This document shows, one piece after another, positions 19,571 through 29,207 of a stretch of DNA of 64,000 nt. Origin of the DNA: an uncultured beta proteobacterium (GTDB lineage Bacteria; Pseudomonadota; Gammaproteobacteria; Burkholderiales; Burkholderiaceae_C); the NCBI GenBank assembly GCA_903960915.1, contig CAJCCO010000060.1, forward strand, positions 40,102 to 104,101, written 5' to 3'. A model generated the notes under the pieces. That model was not told where the DNA came from. It searched no databases and was given only the letters and a program-made list of their open reading frames with translations. Position numbers and translations under genes: made by a program. Every line of letters starts with the position of its first letter. The stretch's first letter is position 1.

Positions 19571-20973
19571 GCCCGCATCAAAGCCTCAATCGCATCGGCC
19601 TCTACCGGCACACCACGGCTGACCAGTTCACAGCCGGTGGCGGTGACGATGGCGTCGTCTTCAATGCGAATGCCGATGTTGTGGAACTGCTCGGGAACGC
19701 CAGGGGCGGGACGCACGTAGATGCCGGGCTCAATGGTCAGCACCATGCCCTCACGCAGAATGCGCGCCGGCCGGTCTTTGATGGTTTGGCCCGTCAGCGC
19801 ATCCTTGCGCTCGCTCACCGTGCCAATCTCTGACGGCTCGGTGTAGCCGCCGCAGTCATGCACGTCCATGCCCAGCCAGTGGCCGGTGCGGTGCATGTAG
19901 AACTGAAAGTAAGCGCGCTGCTCAATCACGTCTTGCAGGGTGCCCACCTTGTTTTTGTCCAGCAGGCCCTCATCCAGCATGCCTTGGGCCAGTACTTTGA
20001 CGCTGGCCTCGTGCGGGTCGGTAAAGCGTGCGCCGGCGCGGGTGGCGGCCACGGCGGCGTGCTGGCTGGCCAGCACCAGCTCGTACAGCGTGCGCTGCGG
20101 CCCGGTGTACTTGCCGTTGGCGGGGAAGGTGCGCGTGATGTCGCTGGCGTAGCCGTCAAGCTCGCAACCGGCGTCAATCAGCACCAGCTCGCCGTCACGC
20201 ACCGGCGCGGTGTCGGCGCGGTAGTGCAGCACGCAGGCATTGGCACCGGCCGCCACGATGGAGCCGTAAGCCGGCGCTTGCGAGCCATGGCGGCGAAACT
20301 CGTGCAGCAGCTCGGCGTCTAGGTGGTATTCGCGCACCTCCTGGCCGGCGCGCAGCATGCGTGCCGACAGTTGCATGGCGCGAATATGGGCGCCGGCGCT
20401 GATCTGGCCGGCGCGTCGCATCAGGTCTTGTTCGTGCGCGTCTTTGACCAGCCGCATCTCATCGAGCGGGCCGCACAGGTCGCGCTGCTGCTCGGGGCAC
20501 AGCGTGCCGTAGCGCACGCGCGCGCGCAGTTGGCCCAGCCAGCCGTCAATACGCGCCTCCAGGCCGGGGTGGGTGGCAAACGGGTACCAGACGGCGTCGC
20601 GGCCGTCCAGCAAAGCCGGCATGTGGGCGTCCAGCTCACTGGAAGACAAGGCCGCCTCCACGCCCAGTGCGGCCGGGGCGGCATCGGGGCCTAAGCGGTA
20701 GCCGTCCCAGATTTCACGCTCCAGGTCTTTGGGCTGGCAGTACACGGTGCTGCGGCCGTCGCCGGTGATGACCAGCCAAGCCTTGGGCTCGGTGAAGCCG
20801 CTGAGGTAGTAGAAATAGCTGTCAGGCCGGTACATGAAGTCGGCATCGCGGTTGCGTTGTTGCTCGGGTGCCGTGGGAATGATGGCCACGCCATGAGGGC
20901 CAATGCGCCGGGCCAGCTCGGCGCGGCGTTGGGCATAGAGGGTGGTGGGCACGGCAATATTGGGTTGGGTCAT
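19567..20973 (-). CDS. pepP: Xaa-Pro aminopeptidase
   Basis: A 468-residue M24 metallopeptidase that removes the N-terminal residue before proline. The two-metal site is complete: IDAGCELDGYASDITRTFP (two Asp), HRTGHWLGMDVHD (His), TIEPGIY (Glu) and IRIEDDAIV (Glu). An N-terminal creatinase-like domain covers about residues 1-175. It is the last gene of an OYE-murU-pepP run on the minus strand, 70 bases after murU. Together with pip it gives the cell two enzymes for proline-containing peptides within 4 kb. Confidence 0.95.
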   Translation of the reverse strand: MTQPNIAVPTTLYAQRRAELARRIGPHGVAIIPTAPEQQRNRDADFMYRPDSYFYYLSGFTEPKAWLVITGDGRSTVYCQPKDLEREIWDGYRLGPDAAPAALGVEAALSSSELDAHMPALLDGRDAVWYPFATHPGLEARIDGWLGQLRARVRYGTLCPEQQRDLCGPLDEMRLVKDAHEQDLMRRAGQISAGAHIRAMQLSARMLRAGQEVREYHLDAELLHEFRRHGSQAPAYGSIVAAGANACVLHYRADTAPVRDGELVLIDAGCELDGYASDITRTFPANGKYTGPQRTLYELVLASQHAAVAATRAGARFTDPHEASVKVLAQGMLDEGLLDKNKVGTLQDVIEQRAYFQFYMHRTGHWLGMDVHDCGGYTEPSEIGTVSERKDALTGQTIKDRPARILREGMVLTIEPGIYVRPAPGVPEQFHNIGIRIEDDAIVTATGCELVSRGVPVEADAIEALMRA

Positions 20974-21043
20974 GGGGTGGTCCAGTCAGCGCTTGGGAAG
21001 TGAGTCAACAGGGGTGAGCTTAAATCAGTGGGGTGGCTGGGGC

Positions 21044-21838
21044 TCAAGTCTGGTTAATGGCCTGGTTCAAGGCCTGGTTCAAGGCCAGCAAACGCTCAGG
21101 GGTTCCAACGTCGGTCCAGTCGCCCGTGAACAGTTCGGCGCTGACCCGGCCCTGGTCCATGGCGGCGCGCAACAAGGGTGCCAGCGCAGCCTTGCGGCCT
21201 TGCGGGTTGCCCGCAGGAATGTCACAAAAGGGCGGGGCAAACAAGGCGCGGCGGTACAAGCCCATGGTGGAGTAGGTGTACTTCACGGCCGCCTGGTTCA
21301 AAGCCAGGCCTTCTGCACTCAAGCCAAAGTCGCCAGTCGGGTTGTGGGCCGGGTTGGGCACCAGCCAGAGGTGGGCCAGGTGGTCGCTGGCCACAAAAGC
21401 GTCTACCGCGCGCTGGCTGAACACAAAGCTGGGGGCAAACACGTCGCCGGCCAGCACCCAGAACACCTCTCCCAATTGCGGCAGGGCGCGCACAATGCCG
21501 CCGGCGGTTTCAAGCGCTGCGCCAAAGTCTTGCCCTTCGTGCGACAAGGCCAGGTGCAGCGGTGTGGCGGCTGCTTGTGTTCCTTTTGTTTCTTGTGTTT
21601 CTTGTGTTTCTTGTTGAAATTCCAATTCAAATTTCACCGCAAAGTCGCTGATTTGCTCGCCCAGCCAGGCGGTGTTGACCACGATGTGGCGAAAACCGCC
21701 CTGCGCCAACGCCTCCAGCGGCCACTGCAGCAGCGGCTTGCCACGCACGGGCAGCAGCGGTTTGGGCGTGTGGTCGGTCAAGGGACGCATGCGCTCGCCG
21801 CGTCCGGCGGCCAGCACCATGGCGACCGCACCGCTCAT
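21044..21838 (-). CDS. murU: N-acetylmuramate alpha-1-phosphate uridylyltransferase MurU-like
   Basis: A 264-residue sugar-1-phosphate nucleotidyltransferase. The pyrophosphorylase signature reads LAAGRGERMRPLTDHTPKPL, followed by the metal-binding VLAGDVF and a C-terminal TDVGTPERLLALN typical of MurU. MurU makes UDP-MurNAc from MurNAc-1-P in the cell-wall recycling shunt; the kinase for this step (AmgK) is at 1656-2801. A QET repeat insertion (QETQETQETKGTQ near residues 76-90) is unusual for the family. The ATG overlaps the OYE stop (ATGA), so translation is coupled. Confidence 0.87.
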   Translation of the reverse strand: MSGAVAMVLAAGRGERMRPLTDHTPKPLLPVRGKPLLQWPLEALAQGGFRHIVVNTAWLGEQISDFAVKFELEFQQETQETQETKGTQAAATPLHLALSHEGQDFGAALETAGGIVRALPQLGEVFWVLAGDVFAPSFVFSQRAVDAFVASDHLAHLWLVPNPAHNPTGDFGLSAEGLALNQAAVKYTYSTMGLYRRALFAPPFCDIPAGNPQGRKAALAPLLRAAMDQGRVSAELFTGDWTDVGTPERLLALNQALNQAINQT

Positions 21839-22956
21839 CGCGAGCCCATGCTGACCGGGCCAAACACCGCCTGCGCTTCACGCGGCAGGCAGCGCCAATA
21901 GCGCGGGTTGGCGGTGACGGTCGCACCCAGTGCGGCGGCGGCCTGCCAACCCCAGCGGGGCTGGTACAAAAAGGCCCGCGCCAGCCCCACCAGGTCAGCG
22001 TCACCCGCTTGCAATGCGTCTTCGGCCTGTTGCGCGGTCGTGATCAAGCCCACCCCGGTGGTGATGAGGCCGGTGGCTTGGCGAATCTGCCGAGCAAACG
22101 GCAACTGGTAGCCCGCGCCCAAGCTGATTTTTTGCTGCGGCGACACGCCGCCAGACGAGACGTGAATAAAGTCGCAACCCGCGGCTTTCAGGCGCTGGGC
22201 GAACGCGGTACTTTGGTCTACATCCCAGCCGCCTTCGACCCAGTCCGAGGCCGAAATGCGCAGGCCCAGCACGCCGTCAAAGGCCTGGCGCATGGCGCTG
22301 AAGACTTCCAGCGGAAAGCGAATGCGGTTCTCAAAACTGCCGCCGTAGGCATCGTCACGCTGGTTGGCCAGGGGCGATAAAAACTCGTGCAGCAAATAGC
22401 CGTGCGCGCTGTGAATCTCAATGGCTTCAATGCCCAGGCGGTCAGCGCGCTGCGCGGCGGCCACAAAGGCGTCGCGCACCTGCGCGAGTTTCTCCAGGCT
22501 CATGGCGGTGGGCGGTGTTTCGGTGGGCAAATGCGGCAGCGCCGACGGGCCAAAGGTTTCCCAGCCGCCTTGCGCCGGTGCAAGCAGTTGGGCGCCGTCC
22601 CAGGGCACGGCGCTAGAGGCTTTGCGCCCAGCGTGTGCGAGTTGAATGCACACCGCCATGTGCGGCGCCAGACGGCGCGCGCGCGCCAGGTTGTCGCCCA
22701 GCGCCTTTTCGGTGGCCGGGTCCCACAGGCCCAGGCAGCCCGGGCTGATGCGGCCTTCGGGCAGCACGGCAGTGGCCTCCAGCGTCAGCAGCGCCGCGCC
22801 GCTGTTGAGCAGGCTGCCCCAGTGCATCAGGTGCCAGTCGGTGGCCTCGCCGTTGTGCGCCGCGTACTGGCACATGGGCGCAATGACGATGCGGTTGGGC
22901 AGCGTCAGCCCACCACGGGGCGAGGGCAGGGTCAGGGGAGAAAAAAGTAGGCTCAT
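21835..22956 (-). CDS. NADH:flavin oxidoreductase, old yellow enzyme (YqjM class)
   Basis: A 373-residue FMN-dependent ene-reductase. Family landmarks: PMCQYAAHNGEATDWH near the N-terminus (Cys of the YqjM class), IHSAHGYLLHEFLSP, and NQRDDAYGGSFENRIRFPLEV. These enzymes reduce activated alkenes using NAD(P)H; the natural substrate is usually unknown, and a role in electrophile stress is common. Start ATG at 22956 (MSLLFSPLTLP); the open frame upstream is not family-like. It leads the OYE-murU-pepP run and is divergent from transketolase. Confidence 0.92.
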   Translation of the reverse strand: MSLLFSPLTLPSPRGGLTLPNRIVIAPMCQYAAHNGEATDWHLMHWGSLLNSGAALLTLEATAVLPEGRISPGCLGLWDPATEKALGDNLARARRLAPHMAVCIQLAHAGRKASSAVPWDGAQLLAPAQGGWETFGPSALPHLPTETPPTAMSLEKLAQVRDAFVAAAQRADRLGIEAIEIHSAHGYLLHEFLSPLANQRDDAYGGSFENRIRFPLEVFSAMRQAFDGVLGLRISASDWVEGGWDVDQSTAFAQRLKAAGCDFIHVSSGGVSPQQKISLGAGYQLPFARQIRQATGLITTGVGLITTAQQAEDALQAGDADLVGLARAFLYQPRWGWQAAAALGATVTANPRYWRCLPREAQAVFGPVSMGSR

Positions 22957-23090
22957 GCAATGCTCTGAAATAGCGGCCCAGGCACCAGCACCCGGCCGAG
23001 AAAAACGATGCGTCCGAGCATACTGCAAGCCCCCGGTCGGGCCCGGTGGCGCTGGGTCGGTAAAATGCCGGGTTTCCCCTAAAGCTTTCA

Positions 23091-23105
23091 GTAACCCAGC
23101 GTTAC
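23091..23105. promoter_or_regulatory. Palindrome GTAAC-N5-GTTAC upstream of tkt
   Basis: A perfect 5-base inverted repeat with a 5-base spacer lies 28 bases before the tkt start in the leader. It could be an operator for a sugar or carbon regulator. No regulator gene is near, so this is only a candidate. Confidence 0.35.
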
Positions 23106-23132
23106 TCACCCCATTACCCGGAGTTTGCACAG

Positions 23133-25193
23133 ATGGCCGATACCCCCACAACCCCCGCAACAACCCCTGCCGCGCCCCGCACGACAAGCCGCGCCGACAT
23201 GGCCAACGCCATACGCGCGCTGGCCATGGACGCTGTGCAAGCCGCCAACTCCGGCCACCCCGGCGCCCCCATGGGCATGGCCGACATGGCGGTCGGACTG
23301 TGGGGCTCACACCTCAAACACAACCCGACCAACCCACACTGGCTGGACCGTGACCGCTTTGTGCTGTCCAACGGCCACGCCTCCATGCTGATTTATTCGG
23401 TGTTGCACCTCACCGGCTACAAACTGCCCGTGAGCGAGTTGAAGAAATTTCGCCAGTTGCACAGCAAAACCGCAGGCCACCCCGAAGTGGGCGTCACCCC
23501 TGGTGTGGAAACCACCACCGGCCCGCTGGGCCAGGGCATCACCAACGCCGTGGGTATGGCGCTGGCCGAGAAGCTGCTGGCGCATGAGTTCAACCGCGAA
23601 GGCCACGAGGTGGTGAACCACCACACCTACACCTTCATGGGCGACGGCTGCCTGATGGAAGGCATCAGCCATGAAGCCGCCGCACTGGCCGGCGCCTGGA
23701 AGCTGAACAAACTCATTGCCCTGTACGACGACAACGGCATTTCCATTGACGGCCAGGTGGCGCCTTGGTTCATTGACAACACCGCGCAGCGCTTTGCCGC
23801 CTACGGCTGGAACGTGATCGGCCCGGTGGACGGCCATGACGCACAAGCCGTGGCCAGCGCCATTGCCGTGGCCAAGCAGGCCACCGACAAACCCACCCTC
23901 ATCATCTGCAAAACCGCCATCGGCAAAGGCAGCCCCAACCGCGCCAACACCGCCAAGGCCCACGGGGAACCCCTGGGTGCCGAGGAAATTGCCCTCACCC
24001 GGGCGGCACTGGGCTGGCCGTCCAAGCCTTTCGTCATCCCCGCCGAGGTGTACAGCGCCTGGGACGCCAAGGCGGCCGGTGCTGCCGCTGAGGCCGCCTG
24101 GAACGACAAGTTCAAAGCCTACCAAGGCGCCTTCCCCGAGCTGGCCAAAGAGCTGCTGCGCCGCATGAAAGGCGAGCTGCCGAAAAACTTCAACCAGGTC
24201 GCGGTGGACACTGCCGTTGCCGCCCACACCAAGGCCGAAACCGTGGCCTCGCGCAAAGCCTCACAACTGGCGCTGGAAGCGTTCACCGCCGCGCTGCCCG
24301 AAATGCTGGGTGGCTCGGCCGACCTGACCGGCTCGAACCTGACCAACACCAAGTCCACCCCCAACCTGCGCTTCAGCGAGACCGGCCAAAGCAATGGCGG
24401 GCGCCACATCAACTACGGTGTGCGTGAGTTCGGCATGGCCGCCATCATGAACGGCGTTGCGCTGCACGGCGGCTTCATTCCTTACGGCGGCACCTTCCTG
24501 ACCTTCAGCGACTACAGCCGCAACGCCATTCGCATGGCGGCGCTGATGAAGCTGCGCGTGGTGCACGTGTTCACGCACGACTCGATCGGTCTGGGCGAAG
24601 ACGGCCCCACCCATCAGTCGATTGAACACGCCGCCTCGCTGCGCCTGATTCCCAACCTGGACGTGTGGCGTCCGGGTGACACCGCTGAAACCGCCGTCGC
24701 CTGGACCGTGGCGCTGCAAAACAAAACCAAGCCCACGGCCTTGCTGCTGTCGCGCCAGAACATCAACTACGCGCCCAAGTCCAACCTGGCCGACATCAGC
24801 AAAGGCGCTTACGTGCTGGCTGAGCCGTCTGAGGTCGGCATGAAGAAAAAGACCCAGGCGGTGCTGATTGCCACCGGCTCGGAAGTGCAGTTGGCGCTGA
24901 AAGCGCAAGAGTTGCTGGCGCTACGCAAGATCGCGGTCCGCGTGGTGTCCATGCCCAGCACCACCACCTTTGACAAACAAAGCGTGGCCTACAAAAACAG
25001 CGTGTTACCCGCCGGCATCCCGCGCGTGGCGGTAGAGATGGGGTCGACCGACGGTTGGTGGAAATACGGCTGTGCCGCCGTGGTCGGTATCGACTGCTAC
25101 GGCGAATCGGCGCCTGCGCCGGTGCTGTTCAAACACTTCGGCTTCACGCCTGAAAACGTGGCTGACACGGTTGAAAAAGCCTTGCGGAAATAA
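23133..25193 (+). CDS. tkt: Transketolase
   Basis: A 686-residue thiamine-diphosphate enzyme of the pentose phosphate (and, if present, Calvin) pathway that transfers two-carbon units between sugar phosphates. The TPP/metal motif [13 protein letters not shown] and the catalytic/pyrimidine region of the second domain ([27 protein letters not shown]) are intact; the C-terminal domain ends at residue 686. The N-terminal Thr/Pro/Ala-rich 25 residues vary among homologues. gapA follows 84 bases later, and no CbbR or RuBisCO gene is in view. Confidence 0.97.
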   Translation: MADTPTTPATTPAAPRTTSRADMANAIRALAMDAVQAANSGHPGAPMGMADMAVGLWGSHLKHNPTNPHWLDRDRFVLSNGHASMLIYSVLHLTGYKLPVSELKKFRQLHSKTAGHPEVGVTPGVETTTGPLGQGITNAVGMALAEKLLAHEFNREGHEVVNHHTYTFMGDGCLMEGISHEAAALAGAWKLNKLIALYDDNGISIDGQVAPWFIDNTAQRFAAYGWNVIGPVDGHDAQAVASAIAVAKQATDKPTLIICKTAIGKGSPNRANTAKAHGEPLGAEEIALTRAALGWPSKPFVIPAEVYSAWDAKAAGAAAEAAWNDKFKAYQGAFPELAKELLRRMKGELPKNFNQVAVDTAVAAHTKAETVASRKASQLALEAFTAALPEMLGGSADLTGSNLTNTKSTPNLRFSETGQSNGGRHINYGVREFGMAAIMNGVALHGGFIPYGGTFLTFSDYSRNAIRMAALMKLRVVHVFTHDSIGLGEDGPTHQSIEHAASLRLIPNLDVWRPGDTAETAVAWTVALQNKTKPTALLLSRQNINYAPKSNLADISKGAYVLAEPSEVGMKKKTQAVLIATGSEVQLALKAQELLALRKIAVRVVSMPSTTTFDKQSVAYKNSVLPAGIPRVAVEMGSTDGWWKYGCAAVVGIDCYGESAPAPVLFKHFGFTPENVADTVEKALRK

Positions 25194-25277
25194 TCTAGTA
25201 AGTAAGAGCTGTGATGATGGCGGCGAGTTCTCGCAGCGCGCTGCCCCACTGATTTGATGTTTTAACTTTTGGAGTAA

Positions 25278-26279
<1,002 letters not shown>

Positions 26280-26295
26280 GCCGCCTTCTTGGCAA

Positions 26296-26323
26296 GAAAA
26301 AAGCACCCTAGGGTGCATTTTCT
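26296..26323 (+). terminator. Rho-independent terminator after gapA
   Basis: The stem GCACCC/GGGTGC (26303-26316) with a tight TA loop is followed by ATTTTCTTT and preceded by an A-run. The element could also serve transcription entering from the right. Confidence 0.85.
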
Positions 26324-26375
26324 TTGTCCAGTTCTCTTCAACAAAAGGACCGTTTGAGTCACGCAGCTAACCTGA

Positions 26376-26954
26376 TTAGCCCTCGTCGGTCGGTTCATAA
26401 GTAAAGCCTCCGGTAGATCCGCCACCCAGCCAACAGTCGGGGGTGCCGTCAAGTAGCTTTGGCCCCCACTCCGACACGAATGCATCGCTAGTGCATTTGA
26501 GATGGGTTATTTGCTCCGGTGTGAGTTCTGAGCGAAGCGGGTGCGAGACACCGCTGAATGCATTGCTCCTACGTTCGTATTCATAGTTCGAAATATGCTC
26601 ACGGATGCGGTCAAGCTTCATCTTCGGATGGACAAGGGCGTTTCTGATTTGAAACATTTGAATCGCGGACTTGTTTGGCTCAACGCTGTGGTCAAACGCT
26701 AGGCCTGAGGTGATAAACACCATACGACATTTTTCTTCAAAAGAGACCTTTCGTTCGCGACTGTCCCAGTCCTCCCGTTTTAGCTTTCCTGCAATGTTGA
26801 TAAACGCCTCAAGTTTCACCGCACACAGGATTGCGATAGAGAATCGAAGGCTAGTATTGCCCTCAGTCCACAACTCATAGATGGTCTCAAGGTTTTGTTC
26901 AATATCCCTAAACAGAGAGTCATAGGATGTTTCCTCGTGGCGGATGTGGTTCAT
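26376..26954 (-). CDS. HEPN-like protein of unknown role
   Basis: A 192-residue protein, helical by composition. Residues 104-109 read RNALVH, matching the R-x4-H motif that forms the RNase site of many HEPN-domain toxins and defence proteins; the preceding helix (AILCAVKLEAFINI) is also HEPN-like. The C-terminus is a Gly-rich tail. It starts 10 bases after the stop of the tail-anchored membrane gene, so the two are probably co-transcribed. The base composition is lower in GC than that of gapA. The HEPN assignment is by motif only; RNase activity is not shown. Confidence 0.55.
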   Translation of the reverse strand: MNHIRHEETSYDSLFRDIEQNLETIYELWTEGNTSLRFSIAILCAVKLEAFINIAGKLKREDWDSRERKVSFEEKCRMVFITSGLAFDHSVEPNKSAIQMFQIRNALVHPKMKLDRIREHISNYEYERRSNAFSGVSHPLRSELTPEQITHLKCTSDAFVSEWGPKLLDGTPDCWLGGGSTGGFTYEPTDEG

Positions 26955-26964
26955 GAAGGTTCTA

Positions 26965-27630
26965 TCAGTGCTTAAAAAATGTCACGACTAAAAGAAGCAA
27001 AAGAATCATTCCAAGTAGCCACTTGAGCATTGCATTTATGTCTTTCACAAAAATGCCAAATGCTTCTCGCAAATTGGAAACCTGCAATTGTGTTGATACC
27101 AACAAGGCGCCTTCATCCAGAATTGTTTCGCCACGTACCAGTGGAATAGGCAGTTCGATTGACGCAACATGCAATTCAGGCGCGGAGGTGATGTCCCATA
27201 TCGAACGTAATATTGAATCAATGTTCATCCCCCGAACTTTGATAACAATCAGCTTTGGGACTCGACCGTTTCGCACGGTGTCCACTAAACTTGCAAACTG
27301 ATTTATCGGCAACATCACTTCTACGAAATACATCGCAGGCCAAGGATACTCACCTAACCTTGCCGGGAGATATGACAGGCTACCGATGCCTAGGGCATCT
27401 TCGTGAAGGCTATCAACTTGAGAGCAGATGCGGACATGGCCTTCAATATCTTGTAGCCTCTCGCCAGTTAACAGACTTATGTGCTGGTCCTGAGAAAGCT
27501 GTACTTTGAAAGCAAGAACAGTTTCACTCTTGGGGTTGTCGAGGGGTTTTAGAGATTCACCTGCCCAGTCAAAGATGTGACTATCGCCAAATTTTTCTGA
27601 AAGAGTCGCTTCTACTATAGTTAAAAACAT
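26965..27630 (-). CDS. Unknown protein with C-terminal membrane anchor
   Basis: A 221-residue protein without a recognised domain. The body is mixed alpha/beta and soluble, and the last about 20 residues (WLLGMILLLLLVVTFF) form a single membrane helix ending in KH, the layout of a tail-anchored protein facing the cytoplasm. The start at 27630 has GGGATAG upstream. The frame stays open to a further ATG at 27867, which would add 79 residues, including a possible second membrane segment, but that part has no clear site. The gene precedes the HEPN-like gene in the same unit. Confidence 0.6.
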   Translation of the reverse strand: MFLTIVEATLSEKFGDSHIFDWAGESLKPLDNPKSETVLAFKVQLSQDQHISLLTGERLQDIEGHVRICSQVDSLHEDALGIGSLSYLPARLGEYPWPAMYFVEVMLPINQFASLVDTVRNGRVPKLIVIKVRGMNIDSILRSIWDITSAPELHVASIELPIPLVRGETILDEGALLVSTQLQVSNLREAFGIFVKDINAMLKWLLGMILLLLLVVTFFKH

Positions 27631-28027
27631 TTTGTCTATCCCAATAAAACAATAAAAACATACGGGAATTTGGATCCCGACGAATAGCCAGGACTTCCGT
27701 TGTTGAAATGGCTTAAGCCCGCGCTCCAGCGCAGCGTAGGCCAGCGCAGTTCTCAGATCAATCGAAGACTTGTTCCGTTGAATTAAGACATCAATAGCCA
27801 GCATGACCGAATAGCTCGACCGCAGGCGGAGCTTACCAAGGCTGGGATTCCGATCGAGACAAATCATCTGAGCCAGATTTTGTTCGTGGAATACGGAGAA
27901 ACTACTTTTTGTATACCCTAGGGCGAGAGGGTGAACTCATTACCACTAACCCGCCACCAACACCGAAAAAGTCGCTCCTAGAGCGGTTTACGGCTGTCTT
28001 TGTTTGATCTGAGCAACGCACCCAAGG
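27631..28027. other. Intergenic stretch in the gapA-minE insert
   Basis: Almost 400 bases without a firm gene. The minus-strand frame of the tail-anchored gene is open through part of it (to 27867). A terminator for the genes on its right lies at 27966-27985. The promoter of the tail-anchored/HEPN unit should lie here, but I see no convincing -35/-10 pair. Confidence 0.5.
27966..27985 (-). terminator. Rho-independent terminator after the RHH/membrane protein genes
   Basis: Read on the minus strand: CGCTC-TAG-GAGCG stem followed by AC and a T-run (TTTTT at 27970-27966). It lies about 45 bases after the small membrane protein stop. Confidence 0.75.
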
Positions 28028-28315
28028 TCATTCGTCATAACCAAGACTCTGCCGTCGCTTCTTTTCCGCAGCATCCACGGCAGGATTGACATTTGACTCT
28101 TCATCGATCAAGAAAATAATTCCTCCAATAACTATTGCTATAACCAATGCCACCGTCGCCGTCACATATTCCACCGCCAAAAAGATGACTCCGGCAACTA
28201 GCGCTAGACCCAGCGCCAAAATAGCAGCCCAGATCCCAAGTGAAAAAATCTGAGGCAGGAACATAAGCACGACAACTGCCAAGACAATTCCTAGTGCGAT
28301 TTCAATAATCAACAT
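28028..28315 (-). CDS. Small membrane protein, about three helices
   Basis: A 95-residue protein made of hydrophobic segments at about residues 2-22, 26-46 and 50-72, followed by a short charged tail (DEESNVNPAVDAAEKKRRQ). No family is recognised. Its start overlaps the end of the ribbon-helix-helix gene by 7 bases, so it is translationally coupled to a DNA-binding protein. A toxin-antitoxin-like or membrane-stress role is possible, but this is only inferred from the layout. Confidence 0.7.
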   Translation of the reverse strand: MLIIEIALGIVLAVVVLMFLPQIFSLGIWAAILALGLALVAGVIFLAVEYVTATVALVIAIVIGGIIFLIDEESNVNPAVDAAEKKRRQSLGYDE

Positions 28316-28569
28316 AGAAGTTTCCCTATTGCTGAGCTTAAGATGCTTTGCTTGAGCAGATTCACGATGAGATCAGTTGCTGTCGTCCCTGACTCCAGCG
28401 CCTTTAGTCGTAGCTTCCGGTGTAGGTCCATAGGTATATTGATCGTCAGTCGTTTGTGACCCGCTGGTGCTGGTTGCCCTTTAGTCATGACCGACGACAC
28501 AGCCAGATCAGTGTCAACATTGACTGGATGAGCCTCGGTGAATGCCATTGTCACTTCTGATTTACTCAT
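28309..28569 (-). CDS. Ribbon-helix-helix DNA-binding protein
   Basis: An 86-residue protein with a C-terminal ribbon-helix-helix fold: the strand KRLTINIP, then helix 1 (MDLHRKLRLKALES) and helix 2 (TATDLIVNLLKQ). This pattern is seen in ParG/CopG-type repressors and antitoxins. The N-terminal 40 residues are flexible. The ATG at 28569 (MSKSEVTMAF) is preferred over a start at 28587. It leads a two-gene unit with the small membrane protein. A perfect 9-base palindrome about 155 bases upstream (28723-28747) is a candidate operator. Confidence 0.7.
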   Translation of the reverse strand: MSKSEVTMAFTEAHPVNVDTDLAVSSVMTKGQPAPAGHKRLTINIPMDLHRKLRLKALESGTTATDLIVNLLKQSILSSAIGKLLC

Positions 28570-28942
28570 AACTCTGCCAGCGAACACCGGCTTCTTTAGA
28601 GACGCTACCTTGCTTATTTGGACTTCCTCAATAGTTTGACCACTTCCCCGATTAAACCGGTCATTATTGGCGTCGATTGAGTCTTGACCGTGAGTGCCAA
28701 TCCAATTTTGAAAGGAGACTTGTAGTCAACAGTTAGCTTGTTGACTATGGATAACTATATCCCTTTACAGGTTTGTCACCTCCTACCTGGTTTCAGATCT
28801 GCGGTGCAGTTCCCTTGATTTGATCTTGCCCTTGGCTTCTTTCGAGCTGTGCAGAAATCGGTATGGGCCCCTCCCCCTCGCAACCTTGCCGGGAGGTACG
28901 TCTGATAATCGCCGTTATTGGCGTCGAACGCGCGGTTTCATT
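28570..28942. other. Intergenic stretch between the RHH gene and minE
   Basis: About 370 bases with no supported gene. It holds the palindrome at 28723-28747 and a 13-base direct repeat TTATTGGCGTCGA at 28664-28676 and 28915-28927. The repeat pair brackets the palindrome and might mark the border of the insert. The promoter of the RHH unit is probably here. Confidence 0.5.
28723..28747. promoter_or_regulatory. Perfect inverted repeat TAGTCAACA-N7-TGTTGACTA
   Basis: Two 9-base arms with a 7-base spacer, a typical size for a dimeric repressor site. It lies upstream of the RHH gene and contains TTGACT, which could be part of a -35 box. The RHH protein is the natural candidate to bind it. Confidence 0.55.
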
Positions 28943-29203
28943 TCAGGCCGCGTCTGGCAACTCAATCTTGACTTCCAGCACTTCCAGGTTGCCCTGACGT
29001 TCCAGGTTGACCTTGATATCGGCCGGGTTGATCTTGATGTATTTGCTGATCACGGCCACCAGCTCGCGCTGCAGGTCGGGCAGGTAATCAGGCTCGGCGG
29101 CATTGCGGCCACTGCGCTCGTGGGCCAGAATAATTTGCAGCCGCTCTTTGGCGACGCTGGCCGTTTTCTTTTTTTCGCCCAGCAGGAAGGAAAGGAATGA
29201 CAT
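28943..29203 (-). CDS. minE: Cell division topological specificity factor MinE
   Basis: An 86-residue MinE: the membrane/MinD-binding N-terminus ([20 protein letters not shown]), then the anti-MinCD helix with [11 protein letters not shown] and the C-terminal beta domain ([15 protein letters not shown]). MinE displaces MinD from the membrane and drives the pole-to-pole oscillation that places the division site at mid-cell. The start at 29203 lies 4 bases after the minD stop; the extension seen upstream belongs to another frame of minD. Confidence 0.97.
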   Translation of the reverse strand: MSFLSFLLGEKKKTASVAKERLQIILAHERSGRNAAEPDYLPDLQRELVAVISKYIKINPADIKVNLERQGNLEVLEVKIELPDAA

Positions 29204-29207
29204 CACC

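Noticed and set aside
27631..27867. 79-residue extension of the tail-anchored protein
   Set aside because: No ribosome binding site was seen for the distal ATG, and the composition looks non-coding; kept only as an alternative.
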